Positions 16,205-23,441 of a DNA stretch of 43,197 bases are shown here, piece after piece. Where the stretch lies: positions 1-43,197 of the forward strand of contig JAJPJP010000272.1 in NCBI GenBank assembly GCA_021324175.1, given 5' to 3'. The stretch's first letter is position 1. The number at the start of each line of letters is the position of its first letter. A program made the translations under genes and the position numbers. Under the pieces are notes generated by a model. It did no database searches and had not been told where the DNA came from. It saw only the letters and a list, made by a program, of their open reading frames with translations. This DNA comes from Chitinophagia bacterium (lineage in GTDB: Bacteria; Bacteroidota; Bacteroidia; Chitinophagales; Chitinophagaceae).

Positions 16205-18016
16205 TCATTTGCCGGTTTGCTTCATCCCATCCAGTCCGCACTGTAACCATGCTAAATACTTTGTAGCATCGGGGGTGTAGCCAACCGGTCTGTTCAGTAA
16301 TTTTCCGTCGGGGGTCATGAGCGCGTAGAGTGGCTGGCTGAGCTGCCCAAAACCCGCCGATTCAAAAGCTGCCCATCTTGCCCCCGTGGGTCCTTTGTCA
16401 TCCACGTATAAGGATACCACGATATATTTCTCCTGCATCATCCGGTCAACTTCAGGATCCTTCCAGGTGCTCTCTTCCATTTTGCGGCAGTTGACGCAGG
16501 CCCAGCCGGTAAAATCCACCAGCACGGGCTTATGTTCTTTTTTTGCCTTATAGAGCGCACTGTCATAATCATTGATGATCCTTCCCGGGTTTTGTCTTGA
16601 GGCGTAGAGGCTGTATTCCCGCGGTGGCGCAAAACCGCTTAACCACCCAAGACTGGGGGCACTGTTGCTAAAACCTGCGTAGATCAGGTAATAACCACCG
16701 AGCATGATCAGCACGCTTGTGGTAAGACGAACCAGGGAATGGATATTTCCAGCCATAAACCAGGCGCCCAGGATGAGGGTGATCAGGCCCCAGATACACA
16801 AAAAGGTCTCTCTTTTGAGCAGACCCCAATGCATGATGAGATCGGCATTGGAGAGAAATTTAAGTGCAAGCGCAAGCTCCACAAAAGCGAGGAATTTTTT
16901 TAAGGTCAGCATCCAGCTGCCGCTGCGGGGAAGTTTTTTGAGCCAGTGCGGAAACATGGCAAAAAGAGCAAACGGTATACCCAGGCCGAGACCGAAACCG
17001 CCCAGTCCAGCCGAAAGCTGCCAGGCCCCGCTGCTGCCGGAGACAGTGCCGGCCAGCAGGGTCCCGAGCAATGGCCCGGTACAGGAAAAGGACACCACCA
17101 CGAGGGTGAGCGCCATAAAAAAAATGCCCGGCACAGAATCGCTACTACTTCTAGCATCAGTGGCTGAACCAATGCGGCCGGGCAAGTATATTTCAAAAAG
17201 TCCAAAAAATGATAAGGCAAAAACGACAAAGACGACAAAGAAAAGCAGGTTGACCCATGGATTTGTCGCGATATCATTGAGCAGGCGGGGGCTTAGCCCG
17301 TGCAGAAGTTGAAAGGGCAGGCTGACCAGCTGATAGAGCAGGACGATAAAAAAACCATAGAGTAAACCGAGCCGGATCGAACGGTCCTTTCCAGCCCTGC
17401 TGCCTGCAAAAAAAGAGACGACCAATGGCACCATCGGGAATACGCAAGGGGTCAATAAGGCGAGCAGACCACCAAGCAGTCCAAAAAGGAATATGGTCAT
17501 AGCATTGCTTTCTGGCTTCGACTCCGCTCCGCAGGTAACCAACGGTTGCAGACGTGTTGTCGTTGAAAGGGGATCAGCATGCCTTTGTCCGCCCGGAAGG
17601 GCTACGTGTAATTTTTCTTCGATGGGCAGAAAGGAAATATTGTTGGAGGCAAAACCGGTGATGGATATTTCCGCGCTGTCCGGAACCGTTCCCGTTATTT
17701 TTATTTCCTTAGCAGCAATAATATTCTTTGTAAAGACGGAAAGTTTCTTCCGGCTGAAGAGCGGATCAGCAAATAGCCCCGCTTCATTTGTAACCGGCAA
17801 TTCCTGATTTTTACATGATATTTTCAGCGCGTAAATTCCATCTGCAGTGTCATCGCTTCCGTAGATATGCCAACCCTTTTCGATGGTGGCGGCCGCCTCT
17901 AGCTTATATGTGCTGTCATTTATTTTTAGGGCTTCTCCCTTCCAGGCTATCTGCGCAGGCAGCATTGCCGGAAACAGAAACAAGAATATAACGCTTATGG
18001 TTAACCGGATATGCAT
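16205..18016 (-). CDS. dsbD: Three-domain thiol:disulfide interchange protein DsbD, N-terminal domain lacking its cysteines
   Basis: This inner-membrane protein carries electrons from cytoplasmic thioredoxin to periplasmic thiol proteins. The 603-residue order is signal peptide (1-21), periplasmic N-terminal domain (~22-140), membrane domain with about eight helices (~172-450), and C-terminal thioredoxin domain (~480-600). The membrane pair is present (LTPCVFP, Cys191; FSCTGPLLG), as is the thioredoxin-like pair CVNC in TGWACVNCRKMEE. In the N-terminal domain, where the family has a C-x4-C pair before L-P-P (CNDHECLPP in the gene at 43 kb), this protein reads SNNISFLPI (124-132). Cys is replaced by Ser and by Phe, each reachable by one base change. 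The electron-output step must then use another partner or is lost. Its ATG directly follows the stop of the upstream truncated epimerase frame. Confidence 0.93.
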   Translation of the reverse strand: MHIRLTISVIFLFLFPAMLPAQIAWKGEALKINDSTYKLEAAATIEKGWHIYGSDDTADGIYALKISCKNQELPVTNEAGLFADPLFSRKKLSVFTKNIIAAKEIKITGTVPDSAEISITGFASNNISFLPIEEKLHVALPGGQRHADPLSTTTRLQPLVTCGAESKPESNAMTIFLFGLLGGLLALLTPCVFPMVPLVVSFFAGSRAGKDRSIRLGLLYGFFIVLLYQLVSLPFQLLHGLSPRLLNDIATNPWVNLLFFVVFVVFALSFFGLFEIYLPGRIGSATDARSSSDSVPGIFFMALTLVVVSFSCTGPLLGTLLAGTVSGSSGAWQLSAGLGGFGLGLGIPFALFAMFPHWLKKLPRSGSWMLTLKKFLAFVELALALKFLSNADLIMHWGLLKRETFLCIWGLITLILGAWFMAGNIHSLVRLTTSVLIMLGGYYLIYAGFSNSAPSLGWLSGFAPPREYSLYASRQNPGRIINDYDSALYKAKKEHKPVLVDFTGWACVNCRKMEESTWKDPEVDRMMQEKYIVVSLYVDDKGPTGARWAAFESAGFGQLSQPLYALMTPDGKLLNRPVGYTPDATKYLAWLQCGLDGMKQTGK

Positions 18017-18274
18017 TTAAGTCGTGATCAGGTGTTGTTTAATGGATGAAAAATAGACCTGGGTGACCCGGTACCTGCGCACCTGGATGGCAAGAGTCTC
18101 CCGGTCCATAATATCTATCGGGATGAACCTTCCGCTATTGCGCAATACATGGGGTTCGGGACGGATATCCGCCGCAATGACCGCCTCTTCGCCAAAGGAA
18201 TAGCGCAGCGCAAGGGTAAGTTCGACGCCGATCTGGCCGCACGCGCCGATCACGAGTATCTTTTCTTCCGGCAT
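18017..18274 (-). pseudogene. Truncated NAD-dependent epimerase / L-threonine dehydrogenase-like remnant
   Basis: The 85-residue frame keeps only the start of a Rossmann-type SDR/epimerase: MPEEKILVIGACGQIG (GxxGxxG-type dinucleotide site), an acidic strand end (IAADIRPE), and the Asp-rich IDIMDRETLAIQVRRYRVTQVY. Such proteins, for example L-threonine dehydrogenase, should continue with a His-Leu-Ala segment and total ~310 residues. Here the sequence diverges at VYFSSIKQHL and stops 13-14 residues later, directly at the dsbD start codon. The last ~40 bases probably belong to the original dsbD leader. I read this as a deletion that removed the 3' three-quarters of the gene. It could still be transcribed and drive dsbD. 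A short functional protein is unlikely. Confidence 0.65.
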
Positions 18275-18522
18275 AGCTTAAAAAAAATTAAATAATATCA
18301 GGTCAACGGTTTTTGAAGTAACACTGCCCGCCGGTCAAGTGTGTCCGCACTGGTAAACCGGCCATCCCTGGTGCGTCATCGGGCCCGTTGTTCCCTCAGC
18401 ACCTTCAGGTGTGTATGTGTACGTCTAAAAGCGGGTGCAAAATAATCGGAATTGTTGTAAAAAAAAATATTTCGATTGTTAAATTTTTTTGGGGATAGGC
18501 ATGACCGTTATAAAGCCATCTA

Positions 18523-19626
18523 TCAAAAATCCCGCAACGCATAGCTGGTACTGCGGCCGCCCGCTGCCTCTTTTACCAGGATATTTTTTTGGAGCAGGTC
18601 ATTGATATCCCGGACAGCCGTATCGGAAGAGCATTTTGCGATCCTGGACCACTTGGAGGAATTCAGCTTTCCGGTAAACCCATCGAGTAATTTATTGAGC
18701 ATCATTTTTTGCCGTTCGTTCAGGGATACGGTTTCATATTTTTCCCAGAATGTTGCTTTTTTCAGGACAGTGCCGAGGGTCTCATCGGTAGCGGACAAGG
18801 CCCTTTCCAGGCAGGAAAGAAACCAATGCAGCCAGGCAGTGATATCCAGTCCGCCTTTTTGCGTGTTTTCCAGGATATCATAATACCCGTTGCGTTCTTT
18901 TCTTATCTGGGCAGACATGCTGTAGAACCGCTGCCTGCTTCCATCCGAGCGGGCCAGCTGCATATCGGCGATCGCTCTGGCTATACGGCCATTGCCATCA
19001 TCAAAGGGATGTATCGTGACAAACCACAGGTGTGCTATGGCGGCCTTGATGACCGCGTCCAGGTTGTTTTCTGTATTGAACCAGTTGATAAACGCCTGCA
19101 TTTCGTCGGGGAGCGTGTCCGCATCCGGTGCCTGGAAATGCACCTTTTGTTTTCCGATCGCCCCGGAAACAACCTGCATGGGATCATCCTTGGTATTATC
19201 GCGCCAGCCGCCGACCACGATCCTATGCATACCGCTGTATCCTGTGGGAAAGAGTGCCGCATGCCAGCTGAATAATTGCTCGTCGCTAAGGTATGCGCTA
19301 TAGTTCTGCGTTGCGTCAACCATTATCTCTACGATACCTTCCACATTCCGGTCTGCGGGAACCAATCCCCCGGTATCCATACCCAGGCGTCTCGCAATAG
19401 ACGAACGGACCTGGTCCGGGTTGAGCAGCTCTCCCTCTATCTCGCTGGATTTTAGCACATCGAGGGTAAGCGTTTGCAGGGTGGCCTCCTCCCGCAGATG
19501 GAAGCCGAGCCCTTCCATTCGGCCAAGAAGCCGCCCCTGCCGGTGCCGCACACCGTTCAGTTGGTCAGCGAGTTTTTCGGGGTCCCACCGGAAACGGGGC
19601 CATTCTTTTTGTTGATAGATATACAT
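18523..19626 (-). CDS. Fic family AMP-transferase with N-terminal DUF4172 domain and C-terminal winged helix
   Basis: The 367-residue protein transfers AMP (or a related group) to target proteins. The N-terminal DUF4172-like domain (YxYQQKEWPRFRW, 2-14) carries the autoinhibitory motif (S/T)xxxE(G/N): Ser60 ... Glu64-Gly65 in KSSEIEGELL. The Fic core has the full catalytic motif HPFDDGNGRIAR (206-217), with its general-base His. A C-terminal winged helix (~305-365) suggests DNA binding, possibly autoregulation through the palindromes just upstream. This is the class in which the inhibitory helix lies N-terminal within the same chain, so no separate antitoxin is needed. Neighbours are a winged-helix protein and a SIR2-like protein on the same strand. 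Targets are unknown. Confidence 0.93.
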   Translation of the reverse strand: MYIYQQKEWPRFRWDPEKLADQLNGVRHRQGRLLGRMEGLGFHLREEATLQTLTLDVLKSSEIEGELLNPDQVRSSIARRLGMDTGGLVPADRNVEGIVEIMVDATQNYSAYLSDEQLFSWHAALFPTGYSGMHRIVVGGWRDNTKDDPMQVVSGAIGKQKVHFQAPDADTLPDEMQAFINWFNTENNLDAVIKAAIAHLWFVTIHPFDDGNGRIARAIADMQLARSDGSRQRFYSMSAQIRKERNGYYDILENTQKGGLDITAWLHWFLSCLERALSATDETLGTVLKKATFWEKYETVSLNERQKMMLNKLLDGFTGKLNSSKWSRIAKCSSDTAVRDINDLLQKNILVKEAAGGRSTSYALRDF

Positions 19627-19638
19627 TTCACGCAGATT

Positions 19639-19722
19639 ATGCGGTGAATATATGACTTATTCACCGCATTTCCAATTATTCGCCGCAAATTATGCGGCGA
19701 TTGGAGCATTTATTCACCGCAT
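19639..19722 (-). promoter_or_regulatory. Palindromic operator array upstream of the Fic gene
   Basis: Five copies of a TATTC(A/G)CCGCAT-like half-site lie in 84 bases. The first two form a perfect 12-bp inverted repeat (19639-19650 and 19658-19669, 7-base spacer). The next two form an 8-bp inverted repeat, TCGCCGCA/TGCGGCGA (19680-19687 and 19693-19700, 5-base spacer). A fifth copy stands alone at 19711-19722. The array starts 13 bases before the Fic start codon and ends before the upstream gene, so it fits a repressor or activator binding region, possibly for the Fic protein's own winged helix. Confidence 0.75.
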
Positions 19723-19731
19723 TCTGATTAA

Positions 19732-20250
19732 TCAGTCAAGCAGTATTTTTTTTCGAATTTCCTGCAATGCCACTTTTAATTCTCTTGTTCTTCCTACACG
19801 GATAATGTCAATACTGGCGAGTAAAAAATATAATTTGCCATCCTGTATTACCGCCTTGGGTACAGACGGATACAACGCCGAAATAGCAAGTCCCCGGCCC
19901 ATTCCGTCTTCATATTGCCAGGCATAGTTTAATTCGCTTTTAAATTTCGCGGCATAAAATGGGTGAGAATGCGCGGTTGGTATGCCGGTCACCATCGTAC
20001 CCGGCAGGGCAGGGAATACATAGCGCAAACCAAATTCAATAAACTCCATGAGCGATCGGCGAAATACTTTTCGCTTGGTTTCATCTACCAGCCTCGCCGC
20101 ATGACTGCGACGAAGTGATTCTGAAATTTCAGAAATGCTTAGAAAAAGAGAACTTGCGAGATCCCTGTACTGCCATGGTGAATCTCCAATGGTCAATATC
20201 TTTAGAAGTACTACAATATCCTGCGGGCGCATGCCATTATGTGTCTTCAT
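19732..20250 (-). CDS. Winged-helix/HTH-like protein of the Fic-SIR2 cluster
   Basis: The 172-residue protein starts with a MarR-like helix-turn-helix core (PQDIVVLLKILTIGDSPWQYRDLASSLFLSISEISESLRRSHAARLVD, residues ~9-56). A conserved middle follows (EFIEFGLRYVFPALPGTMVTGIPTAHS, ~70-97), then ALYPSVPKAVIQDGKLYFLLASIDIIRVGRTRE and a C-terminal helix. Proteins of this shape occur in many bacteria next to toxin-like or nucleotide-processing genes, but their biochemical role is not known to me. The ATG at 20250 is possible; the Met at residue 7 (20232) matches the usual start of relatives better. It lies 68 bases after the SIR2-like gene and 105 bases before fic, and a promoter-like -7 box sits just ahead of it. 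DNA binding is inferred. Confidence 0.65.
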   Translation of the reverse strand: MKTHNGMRPQDIVVLLKILTIGDSPWQYRDLASSLFLSISEISESLRRSHAARLVDETKRKVFRRSLMEFIEFGLRYVFPALPGTMVTGIPTAHSHPFYAAKFKSELNYAWQYEDGMGRGLAISALYPSVPKAVIQDGKLYFLLASIDIIRVGRTRELKVALQEIRKKILLD

Positions 20251-20254
20251 ATGA

Positions 20255-20281
20255 CAAATATAGGATTAATTTGTTTGCAAA
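20255..20281 (-). promoter_or_regulatory. Candidate promoter of the winged-helix gene
   Basis: On the minus strand TATATTTG (20262-20255) matches the Bacteroidetes -7 consensus TAnnTTTG, and TTTG (20281-20278) lies upstream, although the 15-base spacer is shorter than the usual 19-21. Transcription from here would begin near the first ATG, which favours translation from the second Met at 20232. Weak evidence. Confidence 0.3.
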
Positions 20282-20318
20282 TCGCGAACAGCGAACAAGA
20301 TTTTTCGATCACAGTGCG

Positions 20319-21314
20319 CTATAATTCAAAAGGAACATAATAATTATCGACTTCCCGGATATGTTTAAGATTCTGTGCGAGCTTCGGGGACAGATCAAAT
20401 TGATTGATCAGTTGATTGCCATCCAGATTGGGATCCTGAAAATATATTTTTGAAAGTGAGCTTCTCGCGCTTTTAAAAATTTCATCGTCGATCTTGCGGT
20501 TAAAAAAAGGGAATGAATATCCGACAACAACAAGGATTTCGGTATTTGCCGCAATACTTTGCAAATGCTGGATCCTTTTAGAGTTAAAAGTATTTTTCGA
20601 ATCATTGGATTCATCTTCCCAGGCAAAAGAGATCATCGGATCCATATTGTCATCAAAATTGAAAATGGAGGCATCTTCTTCTGCCCCTGCAGCCGCAGTA
20701 TACTTATAACCGGCTATGCCATTAAGATGCAGTAAAAAGGGAATGCCCCTGAAATGCTCTCCTTCGACACCATCCCTATAATTTGGCCAAGGATTAAAAT
20801 TTTTAATTTTACTTCGGCTCTGGGCATTTACGGGTTTTAATTTTTCAGCGGCTATCTCCAGTTGCCTGTCATAATTCCAGGATAATATTTTTACATTTTC
20901 GGGTAATTTACTATTTGCCGATATGGTTGTCAGAAAGGTCAATGCCCTAAAATCAAATGCCTGCTTTCTCCCCGGTCCAACTCCTGACTGCTGCTCCGAA
21001 AAATAATTGGACAGCAATCTTTTTAAAAGCATATAATTTTTGTTGTCTCCGGTTTCCAGTAAAAATTTAGCCAGCAGATCAGGGGTTTCGAATTCCATGC
21101 ATTTGCGGGTGATCTCATCCAATGCTATAACCAGGGTGGTTTTAGATAAGGCCGAATTTTTATATTTCTGTACGAATTGCACAAGCTCTTCCGGCAACCC
21201 TGGTTTATTTGGTGGAAAGACAGAAAAGCCAGCCGCCGGTTGTTTTGCTTTTTTGATAAGCGGAAGTGCATTAGCACTTGCCCCTGCTCCCAGCAAATAA
21301 GTTATTTTAGGCAT
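20319..21314 (-). CDS. SIR2-like domain protein, candidate NAD-consuming defence effector
   Basis: The 331-residue protein has a SIR2-type nucleotide-binding start, YLLGAGASANALPL (6-19) with GAGAS at 9-13, the catalytic Asn in SWNYDRQLE (145-153), His196 in LLHLNG, and a C-terminal LVVVGYSFPFFNRKIDDEI that matches the SIR2_2-like fold used by stand-alone antiphage effectors. There is no zinc-finger Cys set as in classical sirtuin deacetylases. Relatives of this type often hydrolyse NAD to stop phage growth, so that is the inferred role. It starts with its own ATG 172 bases from the divergent sigma gene. Companions on the same strand are the winged-helix protein and Fic. Whether they form one system is unknown. 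Confidence 0.8.
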   Translation of the reverse strand: MPKITYLLGAGASANALPLIKKAKQPAAGFSVFPPNKPGLPEELVQFVQKYKNSALSKTTLVIALDEITRKCMEFETPDLLAKFLLETGDNKNYMLLKRLLSNYFSEQQSGVGPGRKQAFDFRALTFLTTISANSKLPENVKILSWNYDRQLEIAAEKLKPVNAQSRSKIKNFNPWPNYRDGVEGEHFRGIPFLLHLNGIAGYKYTAAAGAEEDASIFNFDDNMDPMISFAWEDESNDSKNTFNSKRIQHLQSIAANTEILVVVGYSFPFFNRKIDDEIFKSARSSLSKIYFQDPNLDGNQLINQFDLSPKLAQNLKHIREVDNYYVPFEL

Positions 21315-21486
21315 ATCATATTGTTTTTAAGATGAAAGATGAAATGGATAAAAGGAACAAAATTATCCATTGTTTTTTACCGATTCTCGAATTAATTATT
21401 ATCCATCGTGCCACCATTTTTTCAACTACGCATCACCGTTATATCTTGGCGGTAACCAAATATTGTCCTAAGTTTATCGGTAATTC

Positions 21487-22065
21487 ATGACGGATTTTCT
21501 GGACTATAATGAACCCCTGCTCCTGCAGCAACTGGCTAATAGCGACACAGAGGCCTTCCGGATGATCTTTGATCATTACCGGCGGAAAGTATGGTTTATT
21601 GCCTGGAAACTGCTGCACTCCGTAACCGAAGCGGAAGACGTGGTGCAGGACGTCTTTGCCAAGATATGGACCTCTAGGCAAAACCTTGCCGCCATAGAGA
21701 ATTTTAACGCCTATATCAATACGCTCGTGCGCAACCATATCTATAACATGCTGCGTAAAAAAGCTTCCGAAGACGTGTATATCCGGGAAAATTTGCAAAA
21801 TAATTCCGAATCGCCGGTAACCGATTTCAACGAGCTCCAGTCTTTTTTAGACCAGGCGATCGCCAACCTCCCGACGCAACAAAAAAAAGTATTCCAACTG
21901 GGCAAAATAGCAGGCTGGAAACACGAACAGATCGCAAGGGAACTGGGCATATCCAGGGAGACCGTAAAAAAGCACATGATGGCGGCAACCAAATCCGTAC
22001 GAGAATTTCTGCACGCCAAAGGAATATACTTGCCAATTATTTTGCTAGGGTTACACCACCACTAA
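21487..22065 (+). CDS. ECF RNA polymerase sigma factor (unit 1)
   Basis: The 192-residue protein has sigma region 2 (EAFRMIFDHYRRKVWFIAWKLLHSVTEAEDVVQDVFAKIW, ~21-60) with the promoter-melting helix, and region 4 (LPTQQKKVFQLGKIAGWKHEQIARELGISRETVKKHM, ~123-159) with a helix-turn-helix. It is the family that works with FecR anti-sigma factors and TonB-dependent transducers. It directs RNA polymerase to uptake genes when the outer-membrane receptor senses substrate. The hydrophobic tail (IYLPIILLGLHHH) is usual in Bacteroidetes members. It precedes FecR by 61 bases and is divergent from the SIR2-like gene. Confidence 0.95.
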   Translation: MTDFLDYNEPLLLQQLANSDTEAFRMIFDHYRRKVWFIAWKLLHSVTEAEDVVQDVFAKIWTSRQNLAAIENFNAYINTLVRNHIYNMLRKKASEDVYIRENLQNNSESPVTDFNELQSFLDQAIANLPTQQKKVFQLGKIAGWKHEQIARELGISRETVKKHMMAATKSVREFLHAKGIYLPIILLGLHHH

Positions 22066-22084
22066 ATAAAAATTAATTTTTCAC

Positions 22085-22126
22085 TACCCCTTTTTTTTAA
22101 CAAGGGTGTCTGATAATAATCATAAC
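22085..22126 (+). promoter_or_regulatory. Sigma-FecR leader motif (unit 1)
   Basis: TACCCC plus a T run begins at 22085 and GTGTCT at 22106, 21 bases apart. The same two elements occur at exactly the same spacing in unit 3 (42699 and 42720), and the start codon follows 21-23 bases later in both. This looks like a promoter or mRNA leader for the gene after the sigma gene, perhaps recognised by an ECF sigma factor. It also supports translation of FecR from the ATG at 22127. Confidence 0.5.
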
Positions 22127-23314
22127 ATGGAGCCAAATCAACGATTGACCGCTTTATTCCGGCTTTACCGGGATAAAAACATTAGCCAGGAAGAGTTCGC
22201 CGAATGGATGCGGCTTGTCCGGGATCCGCAGATGGAAATCGCATTAAAGGAATTGATCTTGCAGGAAACCCTCTTGATCGATTCAAAAAATCAATTGATC
22301 GATAAAGAGATGACGGACGAAAGGGCGGCAGAGATATTTAAGCAAATAATCTCCACGCCCGAAAAAGCAAAGGTCGTCCACACCAAAAAATGGTGGACTG
22401 TTGCCGCCGCCGCCTCAGTGATCGGGATCATCCTCGGCGGAAGCTATTTTGCTTTTTATCATAAAACGGAAAATGAGATAGTAAAAACGCAGGGGTCAAC
22501 AGCAGACATCAAGGCCCCGGAAAAGAGCCGCGCGACGATTACCCTGTCAACAGGCAAAACGATATTTTTGGACAGTGCGGCAAACGGCGAACTCGCCAGT
22601 GAAGCATCGGTAGCGGTGATAAAAAAAGCGGACGGGAATATAGAGTATAACGGTAATATACAACCGAAGATAACGAAAACACTATATAATACTTTGAGCA
22701 ACCCGAGAGGAAGTAAGGTGATCACCCTCACGCTTGCCGATGGCACGCAGGTCTGGCTCAACGCAGAAAGCTCTATTCGATACCCGGTGAGTTTTGGCCC
22801 TAAAGAAAGAAAAGCAGAGATTACCGGAGAGGCTTATTTTGAAGTGGCTCGTGATAAAACAAAGCCCTTTACGGTATCTAACGGCAATACACAGGTGCAG
22901 GTGCTCGGAACACATTTTAATATTAATGCTTATCAGGATGAAAAAGATATCAAAGTGACATTGCTGGAAGGCTCGGTAAAAGTTTCAACAGATAATTCAA
23001 CAAAGATCATCAGACCAGGTGAGCAGGCAATCGTCACATCGGCGATAGAAATCGAGAACAAAACGGATATTGTAAAAGTGATGGCCTGGAAGAACGGCAT
23101 GTTCCGTTTTAGTAATACTAATATTGAGGAGATCATGCGACAGGCGGCAAGATGGTATGATGTGGAGATAAGTTATCAGGGCGATTTTTCTGACCTGAAT
23201 TTTGGTGGATCTGTTTCCAGGAAAGCCAATATTTCGGAACTATTAAAACGCCTGGCAGCTACTGAAACTTTTCATTATACAATTGAAGGGAATAAGATCT
23301 GTTTAATAAAGTGA
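22127..23314 (+). CDS. FecR-type anti-sigma factor (unit 1)
   Basis: This single-pass inner-membrane regulator holds the sigma factor and responds to the SusC transducer. From the chosen ATG the product is 395 residues: an N-terminal cytoplasmic helical region, one membrane segment (WTVAAAASVIGIILGGSYFAFY, ~85-106), the periplasmic FecR domain (~125-280: ITLSTGKTIFLDSA, LTLADGTQVWLNAESSIRYPVSF, ITGEAYFEVARDKTKPFTV, VLGTHFNINAY) and a C-terminal DUF4974/STN-like domain (RFSNTNIEEIMRQAARWYDVEISYQG). A GTG seven codons upstream is open, but it belongs to the leader motif, so the ATG is preferred. An intergenic leader of 127 bases separates it from susC. Confidence 0.93.
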   Translation: MEPNQRLTALFRLYRDKNISQEEFAEWMRLVRDPQMEIALKELILQETLLIDSKNQLIDKEMTDERAAEIFKQIISTPEKAKVVHTKKWWTVAAAASVIGIILGGSYFAFYHKTENEIVKTQGSTADIKAPEKSRATITLSTGKTIFLDSAANGELASEASVAVIKKADGNIEYNGNIQPKITKTLYNTLSNPRGSKVITLTLADGTQVWLNAESSIRYPVSFGPKERKAEITGEAYFEVARDKTKPFTVSNGNTQVQVLGTHFNINAYQDEKDIKVTLLEGSVKVSTDNSTKIIRPGEQAIVTSAIEIENKTDIVKVMAWKNGMFRFSNTNIEEIMRQAARWYDVEISYQGDFSDLNFGGSVSRKANISELLKRLAATETFHYTIEGNKICLIK

Positions 23315-23340
23315 GTTATCCTGGTTAATCCAAAAGAAAA

Positions 23341-23441
23341 CAGGGAAGTGTTTGAGCCACTCCCCTGCGAGTAGTTCGGGTTAACCCATTTATACAATCT
23401 GTTACGGACTGCTTTTGTTTAACCCAAACTAAAACGAAGTT
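23341..23441 (+). promoter_or_regulatory. FecR-SusC leader with hairpin (unit 1)
   Basis: A 10-base stem (CAGGGAAGTG / CACTCCCCTG, one mismatch, 7-base loop) lies just after FecR, followed by the palindrome GGGTTAACCC (23378-23387) and GTTTAACCCAAA (23417-23428), which ends 13 bases before the susC ATG. Unit 2 has the same order at matching distances, so it is probably a conserved 5' leader with an attenuator or promoter that sets susC expression apart from fecR. Confidence 0.55.

Noticed and set aside
18275-18522. Gap between the epimerase remnant and fic
   Set aside because: No coding frame, tRNA or strong repeat; only a short CACCT/AGGTG stem.
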